Assembly (NCBI RefSeq): GCF_037126465.1 | Contig: NC_088202.1 | Coordinates: forward strand, 30,178,213 to 30,242,212 | Length of the DNA: 64,000 bases | DNA from: Ornithodoros turicata | Taxonomy: Eukaryota > Arthropoda > Arachnida > Ixodida > Argasidae | Reading direction: 5' to 3' | Part shown: positions 46,301-56,197 of the stretch, piece by piece | Layout: each line of letters starts with the position of its first letter | Numbering within the stretch: the first letter of the stretch is position 1 | Translations under genes and position numbers: made by a program | Notes under the pieces: generated by a model | What the model was told of the DNA's origin: nothing | Databases searched by the model: none | Seen by the model: only the letters and a program-made list of their open reading frames with translations

Positions 46301-46912
46301 GGGAACTATGTATCACAGCAGCAGCTTCTGGACATGACAGACATCGTCGAAACGACTTGAGTGCCTCCCATCGTCATGGGTATCATCGCTTATCGTGTGA
46401 GCGGGTTGTGGCCTTTCCAGAATAACGTATGATCGTCCTTGTCTGTTGTGTTTGCGATGTGTGGTGGGTGTAAGTGGAACGTGGTGCTGGTTGGGCGCAT
46501 CAGATCTATTCCTGGCACATTCTAACAAAAATAAATAAATAAAAAGAGAGTAGTTTTATTCATTTGGGGGCTAAAGGCAGTGCCACAAAAATTAATCCCT
46601 TTGGGGAGCAAGTGTACGGGACTAAGTGGATGTCACTGAGATAGGACTGCATTTCACACTCTGCTCTAAGAGTCCCAGGTACATAATTCATTCATGTGCA
46701 TGGATGAAAATACTTTAAATTAAACCGTCAACCGTAATATGGAGAGTGATATAAAATCTTGCGACATACATAGGGCACAATTTTGCAAGAAAGAACCTCT
46801 ATTTTTTTCCCTCTCTGTGGGTGGAAAATTGCAAAGTTCGCTAAGTTATATAACCTTATTCCATCGAGTTCACGAATAACGCACATTTACATAGACTGTT
46901 GCATTTAGGAGA
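43376..46912. other. Unassigned DNA with low-complexity tracts
   Basis: No gene recognised. Polypyrimidine tract (tttct)n/(tc)n/t10 at 45186-45238. (CAAA)6 at 45342-45366. Repeated gcgattta words occur at 45836-45871. Minus-strand frame 46313-46528 has no identifiable family. Confidence 0.5.
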
Positions 46913-47056
46913 CCACTTGCGAAGTTCAGTGACTATTTGCAGTCCTGGGAAGTAAATGTCGGGGTTAATTGTCTAAAATGGGGAGTTTTTGCAGTCTAGG
47001 GGACTAGAAGCTGCACTTACTCCCCATTTCACTCTTTTTTTTTCTTAGAGTGCAGA
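46913..47056. repeat. Dispersed repeat, copy 2 (ends tttcttagagtgca)
   Basis: Homologous to 22728-22866 through gactatttgcagtcctggga, ctaaaatggggag and ctccccatttcactc, followed by a T-run and cttagagtgca. The T-run plus cttagagtgca end is better preserved here than in copy 1. Confidence 0.65.
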
Positions 47057-47319
47057 ACGCACAATTGACGTCGAAGTTAATTCCTCACCGAACCAATTCT
47101 CTTACTCTCATATTAACCCCCCCCCCCCATACCTACGCCCATGTACAAGTAAGGAAAAGGTAACATAAAGGAAAAAGTAATGGTAACATGAGCAAAACAC
47201 ATCACCTGGCACTCACATACATTAGCTTAGTGCACTTTCTTTCTAGCAAGCGCTGAAGAGGAGAGTTTCTTTTTGTAAACGCTCGCATCAAGTACATGAG
47301 GTAGCTCACACAGATACCC
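47057..47319. other. Unassigned DNA
   Basis: No feature apart from a C-run near 47108-47117. On the minus strand it would be intronic or downstream if the candidate exon at 47320-47553 is real. Confidence 0.4.
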
Positions 47320-47322
47320 TTA

Positions 47323-47553
47323 CCATACTTTCAACGTCAACCTTACATAACGTTCGTACCAGCGGCCCGCACTGTATTTCTGGAACATCCCATCGCAACG
47401 CAGCTGACATAGCTCGAAGCCTTCCAGTTCACAGAAAATGCTCATAAACATCCTAAACACAATATATGCTGGAATATTAATGTAGCACCGTTCGCATTCG
47501 ACAGACATCACCACCAAAAAGCAAGAAAGAGACCAATAAAGCAAAAGAATCAT
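47323..47553 (-). CDS. Candidate exon: signal peptide plus Cys-rich segment
   Basis: From ATG at 47551-47553 (minus strand) the frame begins MILLLYWSLSCFLVVMSVEC, a good hydrophobic signal peptide. About 57 residues follow with CxxC, then Cys spacings of roughly 17, 7 and 3 (FELCQLRC). The frame ends next to two good splice donors, TAT|gtaagg (at 47346) and ATG|gtaagg (at 47323). A secreted cysteine-rich peptide exon would fit this kind of genome, but I recognise no family. Signal-like stretches arise by chance in AT-rich frames. The frame also extends upstream by 22 codons from an earlier ATG. Confidence 0.25.
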
Positions 47554-48369
47554 CTCATGTGCACGAGAACTGCCTATCCTCCACCTGCTTTTTTTCTGCA
47601 AACAGTTCACAGGTAGCAAACCGCCCCCTGCTCCCTGTAATCCCCACCTTTCGCACGTTCACTCCAGAAGCACATACTTCCCTACACGCACACGGGTTGT
47701 ATTGTAAAGACCCGTCGCGTATGTAAGGCAGAACGTGTTCGAAAAGCGCTTGTTACCGGAACTATGCGTGCTTGCGGTTAGCGTTGGCGTGCATGTTAGA
47801 ATGAGTCATGGCCGTAAACGCAGTATTCGGTATTCGTTGGGGGTGGGGAAAATGAATCCATTGTCTGTATACCTGGGACGATCGATCGAACAAAGAAAGA
47901 GGGAGAGAGCGGCACTTGAACAGCACCAGGTGTTCCGCCTGGGCACGCCAGGAGCCCGAATCGGTATGTTGGACAGCTCGCAAGGCAAATGCCTCGCTGT
48001 CCGCGTGTAACAAGGAGGCATATAGCAGGTACCCGTATTGGGAGTGAGGTGGTGAAGAGCCGTATTTGACCGATTTAGGGCGCCGAAATTTTGGGTGACG
48101 AGCGCACGTAATAATAAAATCAATAACATAATTTCTACTATCGAATCCCATATTATACGAATGTCATTGCATTGAGTTGCAAAAGATATCACCCAGAAGG
48201 ACTGCGTTTCAAAAAGTTGCAGTGCAAAAGATATAGGAGTAACATCACGCACGAGTGGAATGAACAAAGTTTAAAAATAATTTACAGGAAGTTGAGTAAT
48301 TCCAAGAGAGATGGAACGAATCTGCATTTATTTAAAGCAAGCTTTCGTGAATGAAACTGCACTTATTCA
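47554..48369. other. Unassigned DNA
   Basis: No gene recognised. Overlapping open frames of 91-153 codons on both strands at 47.7-48.27 kb cannot all be coding and show no motif. Confidence 0.45.
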
Positions 48370-48595
48370 GATGACACTCTTAGACATCAATCGTGCGTAT
48401 GACACCATAGGTCTTCCACGACGGATGGCTCGTCCGCTGCCTTTGTTATAGGACTCATACCGCACCAGTCTACGTATTTCATGTGGGTTTCGCCTGTCGC
48501 ACCGTACTTCATCGACCTTTGCGGAGCTGTTTGCGATCTTGTTGTTCCTAAAGGTTGCCTTGGACTGCCGTCCTCTCTCCTGGGGGCTTAGTTGT
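48370..48595 (+). pseudogene. Short relic of a LINE reverse transcriptase
   Basis: The forward frame at 48376-48414 reads TLLDINRAYDTIG, matching the RT catalytic motif A (LDI.RAYD) also seen at 27.9 kb. A region at about 48540-48590 in another frame (VVPKGCLGLPSSL) loosely recalls the following GVPQG..L.P.LF motif at the expected spacing. Frames are broken, and no flanking domains are recognised. Confidence 0.5.
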
Positions 48596-48622
48596 TTCAC
48601 ACGTTCAACTTAACGGCACGAG

Positions 48623-48847
48623 ACAGCTGAACGAGTCGTTCAGGCTAACGAAACGAGCAACTTTACCGATGCTTTGCTGTGGTCACAATCTGTGCTCCTC
48701 GTGAAGCTTCGTGGTTTGTGGTTATTGTGCACGTTGTGAGCGCTCACGTGTTGTGATGTCACCGCGCTCTGAGCGAAGAGCAGGCTGGCAGCGAGGCTGC
48801 ATTTTCTCCGACCAATAGGACTGTTTCATTTGTTCCGATAGCTCGCA
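48623..48847. repeat. Dispersed repeat pair, copy 1
   Basis: The segment aligns over about 225 bp with 49663-49892. Shared blocks include cgagtcgtt, taacgaaacga, tttgctgtgg / tctgctgtgg, gctcctcgt, acgtgttgtgatgtcaccgc, cgaccaat.gg.ctgttt and gatagctcgca, in the same order. It is non-coding. About 1 kb separates the copies. Confidence 0.75.
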
Positions 48848-49662
48848 CTCTCGTGCTCTAATATATGGCTCGCTAGCCGTGTGAAAATAATGAATAAACA
48901 AGTACGTCACTGTAAGGATAATCGTCGAGCAATGCGCAATAAATTGTAAATTATATTCCTGCCCTGACGATGGTGTCGGGTGAGAAGTATGACACGTGTG
49001 CTGAGTTCTATAGGCCACATGGGAGTCCGAGGCTAGGAAGGGAAGACGTAGTGGTATCAGAAGTATCAAAAGAAGAAAGAGGAAGAGGCTGCCCTTTCTC
49101 CTCAACGTATACACTTATTTGATTACCTTTATGTAAATTTTTCCTTCAAGCATGGAAGTACAACGCGCAGCCTTATTGTCAGGCTTCATAAACAGTAGAC
49201 TTAAAATAAATTCGCAGTGTAATAAAACGTTTTTCTAGTGAGCTTGAACAGAACTTTAGTGAACTGTTTGAATTCCGTGTTAGCACCGCGAAGCAAGAGA
49301 ATGTTATGAAACTATTCAAGACAATCTACCTCAGGAAATGTACAGAATGCTTTGCTCTTCACATTCATTACAACATCAACACTATGTCCGCAATTTACCA
49401 TTAAAGAGAAGAATTAGAAAACTACTATAGGCATACATTTCGCCTTTGTTGTTCATCACAATACCCCTAGCTATCAAGACGACATGAAGTATACGGTCAC
49501 AAGTCCTCATGAACGGTGCGGACAGAGTTTCTTGGCGGACGGAACAACTTTACAATATCTGTCTCGTCCAGTTGAAAGGCATGCTGACGCCATCAAGTCC
49601 ATGGGGCACAGTTAGCCGCTTGTGTGATCGCCCAAGCGAAGAACCCTTCCGCCATCTTGCTT
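48848..49662. other. Unassigned DNA between two repeat copies
   Basis: AT-rich, with no recognised gene. A 130-codon minus-strand frame (48722-49114) overlaps repeat copy 1 and has no motif. Confidence 0.45.
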
Positions 49663-49892
49663 GGACAGCTTCAACGTCAGCGAGTCGTTGGGAATAACGA
49701 AACGAAGAACCTTATCGACGCTCTGCTGTGGCGCAATCTCTGCTCCTCGTTTAGCTTCTTCGTTGAGGCTATCGTGCTCGTTACGAGCCCTTACGTGTTG
49801 TGATGTCACCGCCTTGAACGAACTACAGCTGCCAACGAGGCTACAGTCTTTTCGACCAATGGGGCTGTTTAATGTTGTTTGGATAGCTCGCA
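49663..49892. repeat. Dispersed repeat pair, copy 2
   Basis: Direct-orientation partner of 48623-48847. The copies diverge noticeably, by perhaps a quarter of positions with small gaps, so the duplication is old or both are members of a larger dispersed family. Confidence 0.75.
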
Positions 49893-50084
49893 TGGTTTGT
49901 CTATGGGTTGTCTATGGCTTGTCGTTGTTACTTCTTCGTCTTCTTTCTCGTCTTGATCTGCATCTGCTCGAGAATATCTCAGAGCCCTCATAAAACCACT
50001 GGTGTGAATACCATGAAAGGGACAGGATGTCCTTTTGTCGCCGTGGAGCAACACATATCCGTTTCTGTAGAAATTCTGTTTCTA

Positions 50085-50412
50085 CAGATCTCGAAACGAA
50101 GGTGTTTAACATTCTCACGAGTGGGTAGACCCACCCGTGAGGCAAACGATCTCCTTCGATCGTTACTGGACCGAAAGATTACGCCCTTGTCACGTTAACG
50201 AAAAGAGCGCGTCATACACCACGTGCTCGAGTTCACGAGTGCCTCGCGCTTCGTTAGATCATGAGCCATGTAGGCGATGAAGCCTGTGAGCACGTGAACA
50301 CATTCGTTAGGCAGACGACACCGTTGGTCGTTACGCGAGCAAGAGATTACGCCTTTGTCCCGTTAACGAAAAAAGCGCGTCACGCGTCACGTGAAACGTG
50401 TCACGTGTTCGT
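50085..50412. repeat. Diverged tandem duplication, period ~168 bp
   Basis: gattacgcccttgtcacgtt at 50177 recurs as gattacgcctttgtcccgtt at 50345, followed in both by aacgaaaa.agcgcgtca and a cacgtg-rich stretch. Upstream portions (gtgaggcaaacga / gttaggcagacga) also align. A C15 run follows at 50425-50439. Confidence 0.7.
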
Positions 50413-50459
50413 GCTAACCAGAGTCCCCCCCCCCCCCCCTGGTTGGCTCGCGAACGATG

Positions 50460-51725
50460 GAAATGATTAAGCCCCCTGGGCTCCTGGGAGTTATACACTG
50501 ACCGAAAATCAGCCCTGCATTGCATATGAAAATTGGGCGTCCGCTGCCCTTTGTCTCCGATGGTACCCTCATGGTGCTCCAGACTCTGGGGGAAAAGGGA
50601 CACTGGTGGACCCTGCAGTGGGTCCCGGAAAACACTGGAATTCAAGACATTGAGGTGACAGACTTGACGGCTGTTGCGGCCCACCGTAACCGCATAACCG
50701 TGCCCATCATGCTATCCAACGAGCGCTTGGCGCTCCCATTTATCTGCGTTGGTGACATCCTTGGCCCGCCATCACTCAGTGGTCACTCCTTTACGCAGTG
50801 GACCCGACATTACCATTCAAGATGTCGGGTGCCTTCCCTCGCAGCTTCACGTCACTTGTGCGTCGCTTATCAACGACTCAATGTCGCCTTCACCCGCGTC
50901 AGGCTGGGTCGCAGTAACACAATGCTGTGCTCAACTCGCCATACATCAGCTGCGATTCGCCATGTCATAGGGGTCTGCGACCGGTATAGTTGCGAACTAC
51001 GTGTGCATAGACGTCAACTTGAGCTCCTTGGCCCTTGGCCAATGCAGCACTCCCGCACTCCAGTGCCGAGCTCTTCGCTCCCTCTTTGCCTGCCTTCAAG
51101 CTACCGGCCTCCTCCAAGATCTCTAAACCACCGACCTGTCATTATTTGGGTTCCCCTTTGATACATCCTCTCATATTAGACTCCTTGCAATGGAGTAGGT
51201 TCATGCGACCACCGCGCGTAGGCATCCCATGTCATCATCACCATTCATTCATTCATTCATTCATTCATTCATTCATTCATTCATTCATTCATTCATTCAT
51301 TCATTCATTCATTCATCACCCATCTGCCCCACCTGTCATGTTGAAGGAGACATTCGAACCTGCTGCTCCACTGCACCCGTTACCGCCAACACCGCCTTCT
51401 CCTGCGGTCGCTCATCGCTCGCCCCAGGATCTCGGTCTTTTCCCTAGCTACGCTACTAGGCCCCACACAGCATGGTGAGGTGACCAAGGCACTTCTTCAG
51501 TTCCTGCGGGTCTGTGGCCTTCTGGGTGAACTGTGACCAATTCCGTGTTTTGTTTGCTTTTGTTTTCTTTTTCTTTCCTTTTTTGTTTCTGTTTTCTTTG
51601 CTGGGAATACCAAGCCGCCGTAGCGCACAGGCTAACCTTTCCCTTGTTTTTTTGTGTTTTTTTTTTCATAATGAACATATATTCCTGCACCCTCATACAT
51701 TCTTGTTGTTGTATTTGTGACACAG
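50460..51725 (+). pseudogene. LINE 3' relic: RNase H end and zinc knuckle, with internal (ATTC)18
   Basis: Forward frames read LQTLGEKGHWWTLQWVPENT then GIQDIEV (the end of RNase H, where SHVGI.GNE.AD is expected), YRRL-like RSFTSLVRRL and RLNVAFTRVRLG. A knuckle, CPTCHVEGDI (about 51330), and a C-terminus, VTKALLQFLRVCGLLGEL (51484-51537), follow. The order matches the LINE at 27-30.9 kb, so it is probably the same clade. The 3' UTR includes ccgccgtagcgcacaggcta. Frames are broken and motif residues lost. A microsatellite sits between the basic region and the knuckle. Confidence 0.8.
51243..51314. repeat. (ATTC)18 microsatellite inside a LINE relic
   Basis: Eighteen uninterrupted ATTC units. 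Because 4 and 3 share no factor, every phase stays open, giving FIHS repeats in translation that are not a real protein. Confidence 0.98.
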
Positions 51726-52079
51726 GTTGGGTATGAGACATCATCGTGTCATATCTCCTCCACGACCTCGCCACTCTCAAAACGCTTGCAGCCCTCCCCT
51801 TGCAGCGCCATCGCTTGCAAAAGATGGGAAGCACAATACGAACACAGCAATCCCCATCTAAGCGCCCTTAGCTGATCGCAGAAGTCGCGGCACATATGAC
51901 AACAAGGCTTCCTAGCAGTTAGAGTCAGAGATGTTTCGCAGCATTCTCCTGTGAACTGTGGACTTCACATACAAATGCTGACACCCATACACACATCTTT
52001 ATCGGGGCACATTACCCAGCTCAACATGTTTCCATGATCCTACGTAAACCAAGTAGCATATTTGAAATTCAAAAGTGCT
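51726..52079. other. Unassigned DNA
   Basis: No feature recognised; the start may still be 3' flank of the LINE relic. Confidence 0.4.
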
Positions 52080-52690
52080 CGATGTGCGTCGAGGCGCCGT
52101 GCTATGAAGCCCCCATTGCTGGTTTTGCATCAGCTTAAGCACTGTCGATTTCTAAGTAGTACGCCGTACTGGCAATATACTGTTACTTCTATTGCTGGGA
52201 TGCTTCGTGCAATGCATCTTCTGCGAAACTTCGCAGTTCGCAGTCGCATTTTCCTGGGTCTCCTATATGGTCTGCAAAGGGTGTCGCTTCAATGTGTTCT
52301 TCCGTTTGGGAGATAGGAAAAAGTCTGCTCGGGCCAGGTCCGAAATTGTAGGCTGAGCGCGGCATAACGAATGCGTGATGTTTTGCCAAAGAATAGCTGA
52401 TGAGGAGTGATGCTGCGACCCGTGCGCGTTGTCGTGGTGCAACAGCCATTTTGCGCTGACGCGACGGATTTCACGTTTAGCAGAAATCCTATGCTGATGT
52501 CCACTACATCAGCAACCTCTCGCACGGCCAAAGGGCAATTTCTGCGAATCGGAGAGCTAATGCTGTCAACATGGTCGTTGTCTCTTGATGTGGAAGGCAG
52601 TCTAGGCCTCGGATGTTCACAAACCGATATTCCACCCCTTGGAAACGTTTAAACCACTCATAGCACGGCGTCATAGCACTCGTCGTTCTT
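52080..52690 (-). pseudogene. Second mariner transposase relic, internally deleted
   Basis: On the minus strand: an EWFKRF-like start (about 52650), STSRDNDHVDS-like text in one frame, then VREVADVVDISIG (helix-turn-helix region, about 52510). This runs directly into KWLLHHDNA (second catalytic Asp, about 52450) and, in that frame, SDLARADFFLSPKRKNTLK (third Asp region) with a later stop and QENAT. The region that should hold the first catalytic Asp is missing, and frames shift. The wording differs from the 31-kb mariner, so it is a different family. No TIRs were identified. Confidence 0.8.
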
Positions 52691-52888
52691 GAAACTTCTT
52701 CTATATCTACGTTTACATAAATGTGACAAAAGCGTATCGTATCGACTTATCGCAAGAAATCGTCTCCGGCAGGGCCACATCAACCAATCCACCGGTAGGG
52801 ATAGCCAGGAGGTGCGATATACGCTTGCGTCGCATTCATGTAACCGCGGCTATTGCCACTTTCTCACTAATCCGACGGAAAACTGCAC

Positions 52889-52912
52889 TCTAAGAAAAAA
52901 GTGTGTGAAAAG
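52889..52912. repeat. Isolated transposon-end motif tgcactctaagaaaaaa
   Basis: Reverse complement of the ttttttcttagagtgca end at 47.04 kb, found here without the rest of that repeat. It lies just 3' of the LINE tail at 52946. Confidence 0.55.
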
Positions 52913-52945
52913 TTGGTAAAAGCAATTATCATATATCCAAATTGC

Positions 52946-53658
52946 TACGAGGGGGGTGTTGAAGTAGCTTGCCGTTGTTGGCCGCACTCCAGCGGGCATC
53001 GTCACGACTATAGCAAAAAAAAAAAAAAGAAAAAAAGAAAAGGAAAAGAAAGGGGGGCAGAAGAGAGTTGACGATTTGAAAGTGAGGCATAGACAGTATG
53101 ACCGATACTGATGGGACGGATGAACACTAAATGAGAGGTGCGCTAGAGTGGTCTTTCCGTGAGGCCCGTTTCTTGAAGAAAACGCACAAGGCCGCGAGTT
53201 TTTGTAAGTTGTTCTGCATAAGAACCTTCGGGGAAAAGGACGTCCGTCAGTATGCCAGGCCTGGCGTGGGGAAGGTGAGTTTCCCGCAATGCGCGGCATT
53301 CTATCAGGATATGTGCGATAGTCTCCGGATGATTACAGTGACCGCAACTGGAGTCCTCCCTGGAGCCGATCTTGAACAGTTGCGAGTTCGTGAACGCAGA
53401 TCCCGTGCGTAACTGATGGAGCATTGTCTGCATATAACATGAATTGCTACGAAAGCTGAAACTACTCCACCCTTTTTTCTGAGAGTGTGGTACGTACGTT
53501 CTGTTCACCTCAATTAGTCGACAACTCCAGATCACAGAAAACCGGAATAAATGGCGCTTTGATTGTCGAAACATGCCGTTAGGTATGCTCAGTAGGCGCA
53601 GCTCCCTCTCAGTTTCCGATACCGCGCTTTTAAAAAAAATCGGTATTTTTTTTAACAC
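52946..53658 (-). pseudogene. LINE C-terminus with 3' UTR and tail shared with SINEs
   Basis: The minus-strand frame 53143-53658 ends in a LINE ORF2 C-terminus: HQLRTGSAFTNSQLFKIG, knuckle CGHCNHPETIAHILIEC, ALLFP-like VLFPEGSYAEQL, and FLQETGL before the stop at 53140. About 140 bp of 3' UTR follow with a long T/C tract, then gctatagtcgtgacgatgcc, ggccaacaacggcaagct and acttcaacaccccccc. This tail is homologous to the end of the (ACC)n SINEs. Only the C-terminal portion survives; upstream RT is not recognised, so it is 5'-truncated. Confidence 0.85.
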
Positions 53659-56197
53659 CTACGTCCAACAAATGGTGATTGCTCACTGGAAGAAGCTGTT
53701 GTTTGGTGACAGTGTAGCAGTGGTTGCAACAGCCAGAAGACATTATCAGCTACACCGTGACTGATCGCCTCAAATATCATATCGAGCAGGACATTACTGA
53801 CAACCTATCACGAAGAAAAGCAACGCTTCTCCCCACCTGCTTCCTTCAAGAGCATGAAACGAATACTTCACGTAGCACCATGAAGCGAGCAAGGAGACCT
53901 ACAACGGAGCACCATAAAGAAAGCTGAAGTAAACGCCGCGTTGCCGCAGTGTAATATATGGACCCCGCGGGAGTTTGACCGCAGGTTCCATGAGCTCCCA
54001 TTCGAAGAAGGCGGAATCGTTTCCATGCCATCAACGGAAACAGGGAGAAAAGAGGAAAAGGAGAAAGCTCGGCCGAATTTATCCTCTCCAATCTCCGTCT
54101 CGTGTTTTTACTTTTTCCCCATCTTCGAATAAAATCTCCATGGCTTCCCTTCTCACCCTCTTGGAACCGTAAAATCTAACGCCTGGTCGAAATAGGTGCA
54201 GACCCAACGCGTCTCTCATTCCTGTTTCATTCCTCCATCATGCTTCCGATGCTTCCAGGGGCTCACGCGCTAAAATATTCCGTTTCTTTCCCTTGCCGTT
54301 CTTTTTCGTTGCTGAGGCTCGAGACAAAAGGACACAACAAAATAAAATATATCGAAAGGTAAACAAATCTCATCCTCCACGAAGAAAAAAAAAGCGTCTC
54401 GCATTTGGTGAGTCAGAACCACAAAATCTCTCTCCTTGCGCCCGCTCTCATCGACCCATCTTTGTTTCAAGTAAACGTGAGAAACGAAAGCACATACACA
54501 TAGAGACCATGAGTTTGCATCGAAATTTCCCTAGATTTTGTCTTCCCAACGGCAGAAGCCACACATAGCTTTCGCTACTTGAGATACTCAATATTGTGGG
54601 CACGTCTTCGGCAACATCTTGCGCACGTACACGCGCACGTCTGATATTCCATGCGACGTGTGAAAGGTTTCTTTCTAGCCAAATTGCCAGTCGATTGAAG
54701 CGACAATGAAGAGAGCCGTACGTGGAACATGATCCGGACAATTGCTGTAAATGTTTCTCGGGTTTTTGGTGTGAAGGAAGCGCCCCACAGAACGTCTTGT
54801 CTTTCTGGGAAATGAGTTGGGTTTCGATTGTGGCGCGTGCTTGGAAAATAAATGGGGTTTTTCCTCGCCTGGTGGTTCGCAAACGTGGTGCCACAGTGTC
54901 GCCCCCCTATTTAGTCTTGAACGGTCGATAAAGTTTTGTAGCGGGGCAATGTGTCTGTCTTTTAGAGTGCGAGATGCCACAGTTTAGCGTAGACCGGAAA
55001 CAGATACACTGATGGATGTGATGCACGCTTGAGTTGGTATATGGCGTTAAGTAACTGTGCGCAGTGAAGTGAGCGAGACGTTGGTGGCGTGGGTGGACAG
55101 CGACTTGAAGGGCTACTCTCCAAAAGCAGGAGCATAAAGGGATATGTAAAATATGCAAAACGGGTAGTTGCGTGTGTTGAAAAACGTCTGGTAGATCCAT
55201 CATGGAATGCCCACGAAATGTCAACCAATGCTCCCGATCGCCACTCAAAAAGAATACACCAACCTTATTAGACTAAACATATGACTGCATATAAACGCCG
55301 TCTTCATAAAAGTTCTTAATAAAACGAAATAATAAACGTTATTCAAAGACTCGAACGGACGGCAACTATACAGAAGACGTAAGGACGTCGGCGGAGTGGA
55401 CCATCTGCCGCCGCAGCAGTGATAACTTAGGTTTTGGGCTCTACACTTGGACCAGGTGCGCTCACTGCAAATGTGCAGCGCCCTTTGTATTCGGCACCAG
55501 TGAATCTCAGCAGGTGTGTCCCGTTGGGAACTTCCACCCCTTATCCTTATAAATAAGGCAGCAAAGAAAACCATCAACCATCGGAGCTTCGACACTGATC
55601 TTTCTTCTTTCCTGCAGATGCTGAAACGCTTTCGGAAACATTTCAAAGTGTATACTTTAGCCGATGTAACATCCACAGTGCAAGTTATGCATAGGGTGAC
55701 CACCCAGCTCATAACAAGCCCAACTCACACCAGGACAACTTATATCCTGAAAGAGCATTGATGATCCAGAAAAGGTTTGAGTTAGATAGCAATGGGATCA
55801 CACTTTTTGATTATTCGTGGTAAGATGTATCTAAGGAAGACGGAGTAGAGATGACTTCAGTAGAGGGTTATGGTAGTGAATTATTTGGAAGAAGCAAATA
55901 CGATTAATTTTACGGCGTAGTGATAGTAGCGGTATGCGGATGTCAGATTACATTGATGTGACGCTTCGCGGTGGATGGTTCTAATTACCGAGGATAAAAC
56001 GTACAGCTATATTCTGTACACATTCTGTGACATGACATGAATTAATGACCAACCATGAGAGTAAATTGCTGCCGCGTATTCCAGTTTTTCCTAACGACGG
56101 TTTTATATGGTGTTAATTTCAGATTTAGAGGGCCAACGAAGAAATTACGTTGCCTTACGTTATAGCCTAAGGTTCGACTGTCGTCGTTAACACGGCA
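53659..56197. other. Unassigned DNA
   Basis: No gene recognised. Minus-strand frames of 148 (54448-54894), 113 (54907-55248) and 155 codons (55245-55712) are open but carry no motif and are overlapped by frames on the other strand. Confidence 0.45.

Noticed and set aside
47735..48267. Mutually overlapping frames of 91-153 codons on both strands
   Set aside because: They cannot all be coding, and none has a recognisable motif or signal.
51229..51478. FIHS-repeat protein
   Set aside because: Translation of the (ATTC)18 microsatellite inside a LINE relic.
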